NCBI GenBank assembly: GCA_021292165.1
Contig: CM037878.1
Span: 251,276,968-251,340,967, forward strand
Length of the DNA stretch: 64,000 bases
Direction: 5' to 3'
From: Shinisaurus crocodilurus
Taxonomy: Eukaryota; Chordata; Lepidosauria; Squamata; Shinisauridae
Shown piece by piece: positions 1 to 11,760 of the stretch. The stretch's first letter is position 1. Each line of letters begins with the position of its first letter. Below the pieces are notes generated by a model that was given only the letters and a program-made list of their open reading frames with translations, was not told where the DNA came from and searched no databases. Made by a program: the position numbers and the translations under genes.

Positions 1-24
1 GGGACCCAAGGTTGGAGAGCCCTG
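1..24. mobile_element. Right end of a hairpin hAT-like MITE, cut by the window edge
   Basis: The first 24 bases match the right terminus of the complete hairpin MITEs at 642-776 and 18827-18958 (reverse complement starts CAGGGCTCTCCAACCTTGGG). The left part lies outside the window. The bases that follow (25 onward) read as a different element, the hAT-like family seen complete at 50488-50744, so this MITE probably inserted into that older element. Confidence 0.6.
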
Positions 25-25
25 A

Positions 26-158
26 GCTAAAGTATCCTAGTATTTTTTGCTTTTATGATCCTACCCCCTTTGTCCCGCCCACCATTGGAATGTGGCCCTC
101 CCAAGCTTCTCCAAAATGGAATGTGGACCTCAGGATGAAGGAGTTTCTGCACCCCCTG
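26..158. mobile_element. Partial non-autonomous hAT-like element
   Basis: This stretch aligns by eye with the right half of the complete element at 50488-50744, including shared CTTCTCCAAAATGGAAT and the terminal CTGCACCCCCTG. Only the right half is present here; the break coincides with the MITE end at position 24. The family assignment rests on the 8-bp target duplication and CAG-type termini of the complete copy. Confidence 0.6.
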
Positions 159-187
159 CTTTAAAAAAACAAAATGAGACCACAGTG

Positions 188-215
<28 letters not shown>
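188..215. repeat. (TG)n microsatellite
   Basis: Uninterrupted TG dinucleotides, about 13 units. No gene is seen in the following 400 bases (216-641). Confidence 0.95.
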
Positions 216-218
<3 letters not shown>

Positions 219-641
219 GAACAGTAGACAACCCAGCTCATGATAAGGGAATGCCATGGAATTTGGTATGGTATAGGTAGTGAGATATTTACTAATACTT
301 GTTTGCTATTAGAAGAAACTATTCCAGGAGCTTTTCTGAACCCCGCTTTGCACTATACATTAATTCTCGGTGCATATCTATTTTGTAACATTGGTTTATC
401 TATGTGTTCACTAGAATTTTGCATAGCAAATGTATTAAGAGGATTATCCCTTTGCCTTAGAATAAACTCAGTGTCTTAAGGGAAGAATCAATAATTAGTT
501 TACATGCAGTACAAACTGCTATTTTCAAAAGTTAACCTCCAAAGACTCATGAAGAGTTAGTAAGGATTTGGCACTATATTATGGTAAAGCATGCATTAGC
601 CCAGCTGCCCATGCATGGGATGAATGTGTAAATTTCTAGAG

Positions 642-776
642 CAATGTTCTCCAACCTTGGGTCCCCAGATGTTTTTGGTTTACAACTCCCAGCATGCCCC
701 AGCCAGTGTAGCTGGCTGGGTCATGCTGGGAGTTGTAGGCCAAAAACATCTGGGGACCCAAGGTTGGAAAACACTG
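642..776. mobile_element. Hairpin MITE, hAT-like, with 8-bp target duplication
   Basis: A 135-bp near-perfect palindrome: the left arm (CAATGTTCTCCAACCTTGGG onward) is the reverse complement of the right arm, meeting at a GCCAGTGTAGCTGGC-type centre. It is flanked by the exact direct repeat TTCTAGAG (634-641 and 777-784). An 8-bp duplication and CA(G/A)TG termini are typical of hAT-superfamily non-autonomous elements. It has no coding capacity. The same family recurs at 18827-18958 and at the left edge of the window. Confidence 0.88.
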
Positions 777-944
777 TTCTAGAGCATGTGATGCTTTCTT
801 TATTCAGAACTGTACACCATATAGGTAACATAGGGTTGAAGACAGATCAACAGGTGCTCAGTTACCATTTAATGCCAAACCATAATTTGGTACATCAGGA
901 ATGAGCCCTGTGTCCGCTCCCCTTCCCTTCACAGACCCCACTTA

Positions 945-1150
945 ATTACTTCCTGGTTTGTGACAAACCATAGTTTGCCATTACATTCAGCAATCTATGG
1001 TTTGCACAACCTCCAGACATCCATCCCAGGACTGCAAACCATCATTTGAACCTGGTTTGCAATCCTAATTTGGAGAGTAAGCACAGACTATGGTTTACAG
1101 TTTGAATGTAACAATAAACTATAGTTTGCTGCAATCCAGGAAGTAAGCAG
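945..1150. mobile_element. MITE with about 42-bp terminal inverted repeats
   Basis: Bases 948-989 (ACTTCCTGGTTTGTGACAAA onward, ending CATTACATTCA) pair in inverted orientation with 1104-1144 (TGAATGTAACAATAAACTAT onward, ending CCAGGAAGT). The interior carries repeated TTTGCAAACC-like words. The exact ends and the target duplication could not be fixed, so the superfamily is unknown. No gene is seen from 1151 to about 1675. Confidence 0.65.
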
Positions 1151-1674
1151 AGTGTGCAAAGAGATGTGGGAGCATGTGAGCCCCACATTTGGCATTATAT
1201 TTGAGTAAACCCACTCATGCTAAGGTGTGATGGAAGTAGTTTGAACACACATTTGCTACATTCCAAGGTATTTGTTCCAAGGGCAGAGAATGTATGTTCA
1301 TACCTCTTCCAGCACACTTATATATGTATGCCTGTTCTTGTTTTTACTCATAGCTGGTCAGATGTTATTGAGAGTAGCTTATCCATGTAAATATTTGTTC
1401 ACAAGAGTGGTCTGTTCACAGGAGCAGTGTAATGTCACAGGGGGTCCATGCAGTGGAACACAGCAGTTGCATATATAAACATACATTTAACTTACACACA
1501 TTTCTGCTCATGGCAATAGTTCATCGGTTACTATGAACTTTATTTGTGCTTAGGATGATCAGACATATAGAACACTACTGTGAGTACTTGTTTGCACAAA
1601 TTATTTGCCAGTCAGGAGCTGGCTCTTATTGTACGTTGTTGGAGACCATGTGAATTTGTACTCCTGTTCTAATG

Positions 1675-2360
1675 TTTAGCTAGGCCTGACTAGAGAATCT
1701 TGCATTCTTGTTTTCTGCTTTCTGTAAAATTGTTTCTTGCTTTCTTGCTGTTCTGTGAAACTGCTTGCTAAAGTTGCAAAGAAATCTGAATTGAAATGTA
1801 AGAGAGAGAAAAGTGAAGTTACAGGCAGTTTTGATGGCTGCAGTAGATGGGAGGGGGAAGAGGCCGGAGAATGGCAAAGTGTGTACAAAGGGCATGCACT
1901 GATAAGAGAATTGCAAAAGGAATGTGAGAGAAGTAAAGCGAAAGGCGGAAGGAAGGGGGATTGCTAGCATCAGACTGATGCGTGTACTTTCCAAAGAACA
2001 GGACAAGATAGAATTGTACTGATAGACAAGGAACAGGAGGAAATGTATGTACCAGGAAGGCCAGAGGAAGTCAGTGAAGGCGTGTGAAAGAGGTCATGAT
2101 AAGAATGTTTTTCTACGCAACTGTATGTAAAATGACTGTATGTGATGCAAACCTGTATCTGATTCCATGCTGTATAAAAGATCCAGGAAAAACTTGAAAC
2201 GGAGCTCTTGATTTGAGTCATAGACTCCTAGAGCCTACTTCAGGCCTTAAATAAAGTTGGTTTCCCTTCTCTAACTCAAGTGTGTTTATTGGGCAGGGCA
2301 CACTGAGGTAAGGACCACCACTTTGCCGGGAGAGGACACCTTTTTGGTGCCGGCAACAAC
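1675..2360 (+). mobile_element. Probable retroviral-type LTR (solo LTR or 5' LTR remnant)
   Basis: This stretch reads like an LTR in plus orientation: TGTATAAAAG (TATA box) near 2171, a short R-like segment with GAGCTC near 2200, the polyadenylation signal AATAAA near 2250, and a U5-like tail near 2280-2340. The tail is followed by TTTTTGGTGCCGGCAAC near 2340, which resembles the leader or primer-binding region of some endogenous retroviruses. No gag, pol or env frame follows, so any internal region is gone. The left boundary and target duplication were not found. It could also be another Pol II-promoted repeat. Confidence 0.5.
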
Positions 2361-4090
2361 AGCTTCTAAAGAGCAGCATTTTGACAGTTTGCGAGCATTT
2401 GATAGCTCACATAGGAGGATAAACACTCCCACTTCGGAATATCATCAAAATACCAAGGCTGCTTTTGCATGAAAACCTCTGCACCTATTCATATGAAACT
2501 TGGCAGGCTCAATTCCCTCAAAAGGTCGACTCTTTCTGCAAATTTCGTCCAATTCTGACAAGAAATAAAAAGCTTATTGACCTTTAAAAAAAAAAAAATC
2601 AAAATCCAAAGGCAGGTCCCCCCCCCCCCCAAAAAAAAACCCTCTACCTGACATTTGGCTCGTGTACTCCCTTCCTATGGGGCTACTACCTGCAAATATC
2701 ATTCACTTCTGATAAAGAGAAAACAAGTTAGCTGTTCATTTAAAAATAAATAAATCCCGCATGATAGTCAGTGAGAGGCACAAAGCCCCAGATTTCTGAA
2801 TCTTGGTTCAGGTTCAGAACCCAAATCAACAAGGATGGCCTCCAAATGCGTCTGAGCAGAATCAGGCCATTTTCAGAAGTGCTGCATTGGGTTTCCAAGT
2901 TGAATCTGGGGGTTGATGCACACCTCTACTATTAAGCAACTGTTTGCGCCATATAGATTTGAAATATTCTTGAGTTCCATAGTTTGAATAGTTTGAAATA
3001 TTCTTGAGTTCCCTATCCATGAATTGCTGATCAGCAATGGGAGCATTTTGAAGTTGGACTTTTTGTGGTCTTGTAAGCAGCAGGACATGTGAGTTTATCA
3101 GGCATGCCACATGCAAAATGTGATCTTGATATAGATACTTATATCGAACCAGTTCAAACGGGGAAGTAACAGCACCTGAGATGATGGATGGGATCCCCTT
3201 TCCACACACTTGCCTGTTTGCTTATTTTCCATCATTTCTTAGACTGAAACAAGCTCCATAGATATAATTCCCAACATTCAATTTTTCTGTAGGTTATTCT
3301 TTATTTCTATGTACATGAAATTCTGCTTTAAACTGGGTGGGCAGAAGTTTGGAATAGGCGACTTCCAATTTTATGACTACCGATGTTCAATCAAGGTCAA
3401 TTCATGAATTTATTTCTCAGTGTAATGAACAGTAATTTTCATCAACTGTGATATCAACCCATTATTTATTCTTGCAGTATTCTGGAAAAATAGTAATTCT
3501 AAACGGAGTCATAAAGTTCTTGCCCAAACTTAATAAGCTTACCTAGCTAGGCAATTGGCATAAACTGAAGGCCCAATGTCTTCCTTAGGTGGAAGGAAAT
3601 GCTTCTTGATACCCATTTGTTTTTATTTTTTTAGTGCAGGAAGGAATGAAGTAAATTGCTTTGTGAGCCAGCCTAGTGATATTAAATCTCTACCCTGAGA
3701 ATAACTAGCTAAACCTATGTGTATTGACTTAACACCTTTAGACCTCTTTAAAGTAATCCTCCAATATTAATTTTTAAAAGCTGCTCAGGCAGAAAATCAT
3801 GTTTCTGCTCAAATCCTAATGAAAGACCCAGACTTGCATAGAGCTGCAGGGAAACCAGGAAAGTCAAATGAAGAGCTTGAATAGCCTGTGCATGCTCTAA
3901 GTGATGAATGCTCCTCTCTAAATAGATTTTCTGTCTTCATTCCCAGGATATTAAAAAAAATATTTTTATAATTATACTTTTTATAATTCTGCTACATCAA
4001 GCAGGGAACGAGTCTAATAGCTATCTTCTGCATGTTTACTTGGAAGTAAATTGCGCTGATGTAAATGGGGCTTACTTGCAGTTTAACAGT
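2361..4090. other. No gene recognised; low-complexity tracts and a short duplication
   Basis: Contains A- and C-homopolymer runs around 2588-2640 and a 34-bp tandem duplication around 2961-3012 (GAAATATTCTTGAGTTCC at both ends). The open frames, including a 115-codon minus-strand frame at 2862-3209, show no domain or codon signature I recognise and are treated as chance. The stretch at 2470-2870 may be an old transposon fragment, but I cannot name it. Confidence 0.4.
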
Positions 4091-4109
4091 GCAATCCTAA
4101 ACATGTCTA

Positions 4110-4252
4110 CCTAACCTACTCTCAGCCTAACCTACCTCACAGGGTTGTTGTGAGGATAAAATGGAGAGGAGGAGGAGGATTATGTAAGCCGCCTTGGGTT
4201 CCTTGCAGGAAAAATGGCGGGATATAAATATAATAAATAAATAAATAAATAA
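4110..4252 (+). mobile_element. CORE-SINE 3' half with (AATA)n tail
   Basis: Starts within ...CTCAGCCTAACCTACCTCACA and runs through GTAAGCCGCCTTGGGTTCCT to a simple AATA tail. It matches the 3' half of the complete SINE at 8768-9034. The tRNA-like head is missing. The tail resembles the L2 3' end (GTGAGCCGCCTTGGG) seen at 41789, the usual sign of L2-driven retrotransposition. Confidence 0.75.
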
Positions 4253-4386
4253 GCCTCATTGAGCTCAATTGGACTTATCCTCAGGTATATGTGTATAGGA
4301 TTGCAGTCTAACCAGGGACATGTTCTCCAGGAAATATGCATGTAGTTGGTCTGCACAGCCTGAATGCCATTTTCCAATTTGGACTA

Positions 4387-4630
4387 CAGTAATACCTTGG
4401 ATTGCAAGTAACTTGGTCTGAGAGTGTTTTGCAAGACAAGCAAATTTTTTAAATAAATTTTGACTTGATAAACAAGCGATGTCTTGCAAGACAAGCCGCT
4501 CGCCTCGAGCGGGCGTGGTGGGCCGAAATCGGCCCCGCTCACACCCACCAGAGACTCGCTTTGATATGAGTGTTTTGGATTACAAGCACAGTTCCGGAAC
4601 AAATTATGCTCTCAATCCAAGGTATTACTG
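4387..4630. mobile_element. pogo/Tigger-like MITE with TA target duplication
   Basis: A 244-bp element with perfect 18-bp terminal inverted repeats (CAGTAATACCTTGGATTG at the left and its reverse complement at the right), flanked by TA on both sides (4385-4386, 4631-4632). TA targets and CAGT...ACCTTGG ends fit the pogo/Tigger branch of Tc1/mariner. It has no transposase. The middle (about 4491-4552) is an unexpectedly GC- and CpG-rich block that also occurs in the GC-rich elements at 13.34 and 46.98 kb. Confidence 0.85.
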
Positions 4631-4639
4631 TATAGTGAG

Positions 4640-6430
4640 TAAGTAAAAAATACTAAGAAACCTTGACCATTCTGGGCCATTTAAGGAACTCATATTCTGC
4701 AAGGTAATAATTATTAGTTCTAAAAAGGGCAAAACCTTTATGGCATTTGTTTCCTTATGACAGAAAGAGCACCGAAGACATATGGCATTGTCAGATCTGT
4801 CTGTTAACAAATGTACCTTGGAGCTGGTAAAGCCATATGGGCAGTGTTAGTCTTTCATAGCACCATGTTCACATATACCCCAAAGTAGCCAGAATTCATT
4901 TGGAGCCCCAGGCCCCGCACCAGAGTTCCCTCTCCCAAGTCAGGAGTCTTTTCTTTTGCTCGTTGTTTTGCGACTCTCTAGTCCAAACTGTTTCTCTAGC
5001 CCCCAATCATGCAAGTAGCTCAGTGACCACAAAACATCAGTTCTCAATGGATAAGCAGGATAACTATATTCTAGCCATCAAGGGCCAAGCCATTGAAAAA
5101 CATCTTCAGCTAGGTCTAAGAACATCAAACCGACCATGAGTGTTCATTAGCTATCAGATTCAGCCAAAAGGTGGTAATTACTTCACCCGACACACTATTG
5201 TAGCATTTTCATTCACCATTGTGCAGGCAATGCACAAACACATGAGACTGAGAGACCATTTGTTTTGTGACGAGAGAACCAATCATAAACGATATGCAGG
5301 TCATGAGAAGCATAATCAAATGTGCTAATGAATTTTAGCCTTGTGCTGCTGACTGCGATGTGCCTTGAAATTGCTCTGTTTGTCTTTAGGGTTTCTGTGC
5401 TTAGAGGGTTGTGTTGTGCAAATTCAGGTGTAGTCATAGTTGGAGCAGACCTGTGAAAATCAGAGAGACTGAAGTTAGTTGTGACTAACAAGTCCCATTC
5501 ATTTCAGTGGGTCCGCTCTAAGCATAACTAAATCTGGATCCAACCCAGAGTGTCCAAAGAAGTGGAAATGCCCTTCCCTTGATTTCTGTATGTTATTTAC
5601 TGTCTGTATGTAAAGAGCATTGATTTGCAACAAGCATCCTAGCATCATTCTGCATGTGTAGGTCCACAGATCCCTGTGATATTAGTCCAGTCGGCTACAG
5701 GTGATCACGGTCTTTGCAACAGCCTATAAAACCACATAGACTTTGGTTTGTATCTTGTCCTGCACTGTTATTCTGCATCTGCTAAAATTGGTTTTATTTC
5801 TTCTGTGGCTTACATAATTTCATTTTCACTGCTAGTTCATATATCCACCACTAATATGTTTAGTGGCTCATGTTTGCATATTTAAACATCTGAAAATTAA
5901 TTGCAGCTTCCTGAAGCTAAGGAATTATTCAGGATCTTGTTTTAGTAGACCTATTCACATATAGAGAAGAAAAATTCCTGTTGATATTGAACAACTTAAT
6001 TGAGATTAACAAAGAATGACTTTGCTTGAAGGAGGTCAAAATGTTTGCTTAAAAAAAGAACCTCTAGAATTCTTAGAATGACTCCGATGGGATGCATCCA
6101 ATGCCTTTGCCTAGTGATGTAGCTTCTCAAAGTGCAGCAATTTCCCTTAGGAATGTGCTACACAGCACGTCAAGACCTGGAAATATGTTGCCTGTGTAAT
6201 GTCAAGACCTGACTCAATCAGCACTTTCCGTTTTAGAAATTTTAGTAGAAAGCAGTGGGATCAAAGACACCAGGGTGCTGAGCCCCGATGCCTTTTGCTC
6301 TCAAACCACCTGCCATCTACATAAATCAGGCTGGTTTCATCTTTCTTCCTGACTTAGACGATGCAAATCCTAAACTGCTGGGCCCACAGTTCTAAGCAAA
6401 AGTGCAGTAGGAGATGATGTGTGAATTTCC
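4640..6430. other. No gene recognised; repeat-poor
   Basis: No repeat family, RNA gene or coding signature is recognised in this 1.8-kb interval. Short open frames at 4900-5490 on both strands lack recognisable motifs and are treated as chance. Confidence 0.4.
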
Positions 6431-6439
6431 ACTATTTGC

Positions 6440-7150
6440 CTGTACCTTGTGTATTAAGCTGTCAGTGAGCATCTAAATCACTTCCTTTTCTGTCACTCCA
6501 CCCTCAGACCACATCCTTGGAGACACAACACTATTCAGAGACAACCTTCAGAAAATACACCCTTTAAAATGATATGTAAATCCCACGCTTCATCATGCGC
6601 TGTGTAGTACAGGTTTAATTCTTCCTGCTAGGCCTCAATCTGCTGAAACATTACTCTGATATACAGTACAAAGGAGGTAACAAAGATGTCCATATCAAGC
6701 CATTGTGAGCCAGTGGCAGGGAGAGAAATCAGTGAAGCCACCGGGACAATAGCTGCGGTTTAAACAGGCTGCAGAAATTTGCTAAGATGCAGACAAAAGG
6801 CCAATGCTGAAAAGCGGCTGCTGTGGAATTCCTTGGGCTCCATTATATTACCTCAACAATCCTCACTTAGAGAGTGGATTTGCATCTCTAATAGAGTTCA
6901 GGCTCTGTTTGTGAAAGGCTTTCGCTAGGCCTGACCCCATCTCTCAAGATCACATTGATACCCAGCGCCTTGTCTCTGCCCTGCCCTGCACCACAGAGAG
7001 CAGTATCATGGGAAAATGCACGAACTTAAAAGGAGGCAAGGCAAGGCAAGAGGAAGAAGAGAGAGAGAAAATTAAAGGCTTGAGGCAGTTTTGGTGGTAC
7101 TTAGCAGTGAAAATTACTTTGGCAAATAATAGAACCTACTGCTGGTAATT
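6440..7150. promoter_or_regulatory. Candidate conserved non-coding element (weak)
   Basis: Repeat-free, balanced-composition sequence with no coding potential. It contains words commonly seen in enhancers: GATTTGCATCT (octamer/POU-like, near 6878), TGTTTGTGAAAGG and several TAATTAC/ATTACT homeodomain-type sites near 7110-7150. This is inference from texture only; no alignment to another species was possible. Confidence 0.25.
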
Positions 7151-7159
7151 ACTGCTAAC

Positions 7160-8760
7160 AAGCTTCTCCCAACCCAAATGTGACACTTGGACTGATATGA
7201 GAAAAAAATGCTACAGGCCAAGCTTATTAAGGCTTAAAGAAAGGAGCCTTCTCTCCTATAAAAAATACACTGCCATTTGGTATCACTGTTAATAACTTCT
7301 AGTTATGGTCACAGATTCGCGTATGTCTATTTCTAATAGATATATGGGCACAGGATTCCACCCCTCACTTCCTATCACTCATCTTGTATATTTTTTAATT
7401 AAATTTTTAAATTTATATTCTAAATGGGAAGCTCTGTTCAGAGCCTCAGAAAACTTCATATGGTTGTATAAATTATTACTTCTGCTTTGCTCATGTTTTT
7501 TTCAAATATGTCAAGATTATCAAGCTCCAGAGACTTTGTCTCTGTTCTTCTGTATGGATGCTTACTTGTCTGTTGAGATTGCGCACCAGGCCATTTAAAA
7601 AACAACAATGAAGGGGAACCTGCTCCTGTGTATATAAGTACTTGGTCTGCCTAAGGAGAAGATGTGGCTTGACATCAGTGATTTTATCATTCATCTTTGC
7701 TTTTTCTACCTTCTCCTGCATTACATTCACTATTTCTCTACCATTGTGCAGTAGTAGCAGTTGCTGAACAGCAGAAGCAAGGCAGGGCATCTGCGTGTGA
7801 TTTCTGAAAAGTGAAAACTATGTTGATAGTTTTAAAAAAGCAATGTATCCTCAGAATGATAGGTGGCACACAGCTTCACTAGGCTTTCTTTTAGTATGTA
7901 TGTGGTAACCCTTCCAAGTTAAGACTGTTTGTTTTAACTGGCTAGGTGTCCTACTTTACAGAGGGCAGTCCTCTGTTTTGGAGAGCCGGCAGGGTGCAGT
8001 CCTCTCTTTAAAGGTGTATTTTATTTGATGGGCTGTCCAGCCCCAAGTCTGGTTTACAGGTAAAGGAGGGAGAGCCAGCCAGCCGGGGCCTTGAAGTTGC
8101 CCAGCAACAATTAGCCCCTGAACTGCTGTGAGCAGGCACACCGGTCACCTGGTCAGTCTTCTCCACTCTGGTGAGATGTACTGTATTTCTATTTAAATCA
8201 TAGTTATTATTTCTAAATTTGCACCTATAATATAAATTTGCATGTGCAAATATAATGCAAATTGGTGTCCTCTTTTTTGGCGATGTGTAAGTGGCCACCT
8301 TACAGGTGAGTCTCGCTGGGGAAAGCATTCTGTTACCATGGTGCCACTATTGAAAAGGCTCTTTGACTCATAGTCACTTGCCACACCTCACCTGGCAGGG
8401 ACATCCAAAGAAGGGTTCTCAGCAATTCTCTCAGGATCTGGGTAGGTAGGTACCTATGGAAAGATGTGATCCTTCAGGTACTATGCCCCAAGCCATGAAG
8501 GGGTTTGCAGGTCAGCACTTTGAATTGGGTCTGGAACGGACTGGGAGCTGGTGAAGATGACAATGTAGTAGTGCAATATATTTGTAATATCCAGCCATCT
8601 TGACACCATGTTCTTTATCAACTAAAGTAGCCAGGCTGTTTCCAAAGGCAGTCTTACAGACATTGCATTTCAGTAATCCAAGCAGGAGACTAGCAGGGCA
8701 CATACTGTAGATCACTGAAGCAAGGCTATCCCTATCTAGGTGGGGCTGTAGCTGGGCATA
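7160..8760. other. No gene recognised
   Basis: No confident feature in this 1.6-kb stretch. AT-rich runs occur at 7390-7420. Open frames of 60-106 codons on either strand have no recognisable domain. Confidence 0.4.
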
Positions 8761-8767
8761 CCAGCCT

Positions 8768-9034
8768 AAGCCAATGTGGTGTAGTGGTGAGAGTGTTGGA
8801 CTGGGACTCGGGAGATCCGGGTTCTAGTCCCCGCTCAGCCATGAAACTCACTGGGTGACTTTGGGCCAGTCACTGACTCTCAGCCTAACCGACCTCACAG
8901 GGTTGTTGTGAGGATAAAATGGAGAGGAGGAGGACGAGGAGGAGGAGGATTATGTAAGCCACCTTGGGTTCCTTGCAGAAAAAAAAGGTGGGGTATAAAT
9001 ATAATAAATAAAAATAAATAAATAAATAAATAAA
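8768..9034 (+). mobile_element. Full-length CORE-SINE (MIR-like) with L2-type tail
   Basis: The head is tRNA-like: an A-box-like segment (GTGTAGTGGTGAGAG) and a B box (GGGTTCTAGTCCC) spaced as in a Pol III promoter. The centre, CACTGGGTGACTTTGGGCCA, is the conserved CORE domain shared with MIR SINEs. A GAGGAGGAGGA tract follows, then an L2-like 3' end (GCCACCTTGGGTTCCTTGCA) and an (AATA)n tail. Truncated relatives lie at 4110-4252 and 35748-35935. Confidence 0.88.
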
Positions 9035-9279
9035 AGGTTATATAACAAGATTATTTTTTAATTAGGTGAGGTAGAAGAAGCCACGTCAATAACACTTCAA
9101 TTGTACTATCTACTACAAACATTTTAAATTAAAAAATTGGGGACAGAATCATAAGTTTAAACCAAGACCTATACTAGCAGTAGAAGTTTTAGGTGAAGGG
9201 TTGAGACATGACAGTGCTATCTGCAGTAAAAATTAAGGGAAAGAACTTAAGCACATTCAAGCTCCTACATTTTATCTAT

Positions 9280-9400
9280 TTATGTCTTATTTATTTTGAG
9301 TATTTATATTCTGCTTTTACAAAAAGAAAATCAAAGCAGTTTACAACATATACAACAATAATTTAAAATCAACAATATTTTTTAAAAAAACAAAATCCTA
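9280..9400 (-). mobile_element. LINE/SINE 3' tail fragment
   Basis: TTTATCTATTTATG... followed by ATATTCTGCTTTTACAAAAA and CAAAGCAGTTTACAACATAT reads as the reverse complement of an L2-like 3' end (GTAAACTGCTTTG ... AGCAGAATATAAATA). It is old and short. No gene is seen from 9401 to 10240. Confidence 0.45.
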
Positions 9401-10239
9401 AGGAACAGGTCATAAATAACAACCAAACAAACTAACCCAAGAAGAGGGATCCAAAACCAACTTTTCCTCAAGGAAAGCAAAATCTAGCCTTTTTCTTTCC
9501 TTCAATTACTTTCTTATCTGCAAATCCCAAGGCTAAATTTAGAGCTAGAAAGGAGGTGTGATTTAGACTTCATAATGTCACCAGCAACTCTAACTTAGTG
9601 TTCTGCACTTGAGAAACCAGAAAGGTTTTTTTTAAAAAAATAACAGACTAACTTCTCAAAGTACCCTTTTAAGCTTGTGCGTGCATATCAACCTTCAGTA
9701 TATAACATAATGTATGGATATTGGCAGTATTCCCAGGCCTTATGTGCATGAATCCACTCACTAAACTGGGCTATTCTAGAGATGCTTTTTTTATTCTTGC
9801 GTACAGCCCCATGGCTCAATGTCTGTGTTGGTGGGTGACGGATGTACTCATTCTGTGAATGCACTTGTGTGCACACACTGGGGGCATTTGTGTGGTTGCA
9901 TCTGCTGTAGTAAGTATCTTAAGAAAATTCCACAATGTAAGGTCCAACATGAATGCAATGTGTGCCAGATCTATGACTGGACCAACCCACATTTAAAACT
10001 TGCAACATTGTGGTGGGCTCTAATCCTGACCAGTAATGCTGTGGGGGCGGGGTGTTGTTGTTCCTCCCCTGCACCATTTTCCCAATCCAAATTGTCCATT
10101 GCTCTCAAAGCTGGTCTTAGCCCTGCTCGGGAAAACGTACAGGCACCTGTATTGTGCTGGTATTGTTAATGCACCAGGTCTAACATCCACTTTGGGGAAG
10201 GGTCACTTTGGATCAGGAATGGTACAGGGGAAAGAGCAT

Positions 10240-10640
10240 CCCTCTCTGACAGCACCACTGTTCCTAGTGCTGGCTCCAGGTTTTGGAGGGCTCTTGGGCA
10301 GTACACACTCAATGGGCCCCCTCCTTCAGTGAGTTATCTTCTCACTGCCTTTGTCATCAGCTGTTTTGCTCCTCATCCTCTTCCTCATCATTGCTACCAC
10401 TTGCATGCTTGACAGGCAAAGAGCCAGTGAGCAAGTAGGCAGCGGCATCCACTGCTCCTCCTTCTCACCACCACTGTTTTCTTGGCCAGAGCAAGAGGCA
10501 GGTGAACAAGCAGGTTGCAATGGTGAAGAGGAGGAGTAACTCCAGGGGGCCCTTATCAGTGGGCCCCTGCTGGGTTGTGAAACCTCAGCAGGTGCCCAAC
10601 CATACCTACCCTTCACACTGATCGTGCCTGCTCCAATCAA
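10240..10640. repeat. Probable degraded interspersed repeat
   Basis: Terms such as GGGCCCCCTCC near 10314 and CAGGGGGCCCTTATCAGTGG near 10542 resemble termini of non-autonomous hAT-like elements, but no clean inverted repeat or target duplication was found. The overlapping antiparallel open frames here are treated as chance. A pure A run follows at about 10671-10691. Confidence 0.3.
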
Positions 10641-11369
10641 AATGGGATCCCATTGGGCCTGTGTCTAAAGTAAAAAAAAAAAAAAAAAAAAGGCACAGGA
10701 CCCAATCATGGATCTCTCACCTTTCTGTTAATGTAATGCATACTGTTGTACTAAATCACACATGACAATCAAGGAATATTCAAAGTCTCTATGTAACAAT
10801 TTTGCTTTATAACTGAATTGTGCAAATTGGCATATGCAACAATTCAGAACATGCACAGTGTGTTTAGTAATTTTTGTTTAAATCTTTTACAATTAAAATA
10901 TTTGACCCCCTTCTCCTTGGTTACTGCCAGGTAGTGACAGTCCCCAAAGCACTGTGAACCCTTTCGTAGGTCAACTCGAAGGCATATTGGCCTTACATGT
11001 CGACCTGCACTCCTACAGTATACAATGTGGTTATAAGGTGTATAAAAGTGCAAATGCATGGCCGTGACAAGATTATTGTTCAGTCATTACCACACCCCAG
11101 GGTATTTGCGTAATCCCTTTGATACATGCAGAACATTTTATTCCATGGATGTTATTGGCTGGACCACAAGCAGGTAAGTCAGAGTATGCAATTCTGTAGC
11201 ACACATTCAGTAGATTAAGTGGATGCAATATGCTGAAAATGAAATGTGAACATCTGTAGTCCTTCCCCCATACCATGGAAACTGTAGTGTAGATAGCCAC
11301 ACTTTAATCACTGCCCACACACTATGCCCATCATCAACAGTCTATTGTGGATCTATTCACCCTATTAGA

Positions 11370-11760
11370 ATTAGGGAATGGGGAGAAATTTGTTCAGTTC
11401 ACATTCAGTTCACATTGAACTGTTTTTGCACTTTCAAACCACCATGTGAACTGAAACGTCGTAATCCTTTGAAATTCGCACTTCTCCGAATTTTGCAGTG
11501 GAGTTCTCTAATTAAAAAATGCATGCAAAAATCCATATATTAGGAAAAACGATGTTCAAAAATATTAGGAAAATTGCTTGCAAAAATGTGTATGTTAAAC
11601 AAAAATGCATATTAAAAATGTATGTATTAGGAGAAATGGGCACAAAAGTGCTAATGGATTTTTATGCAAACATTTTTGTAAAAAATTCTTGAGGTTCAGG
11701 ATGAACTGGATTTCAGATTAGAAAAATGAGAAACTGAGAGAAAAGGACACTTCCATAGGT
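11370..11760. repeat. AT-rich dispersed repeat with AAAATGCAT-type words
   Basis: Internally repetitive: AAAAATG(C/T)(A/G)TAT and TTAGGA words recur every 20-40 bases, e.g. near 11520, 11585, 11605 and 11640. Similar texture occurs at 52320-52520 and 56100-56300. Left end carries TTCAGTTCACATTCAGTTCA direct repetition. The class is unknown; a diverged non-autonomous DNA transposon is likely. Confidence 0.4.

Noticed and set aside
2862..3209. 115-codon minus-strand open frame
   Set aside because: It includes a tandem 34-bp duplication, lacks any motif, and a second frame overlaps it on the same strand.
8768..8835. tRNA gene
   Set aside because: A and B boxes are present but the cloverleaf does not fold convincingly, and the CORE domain and L2 tail identify a SINE.
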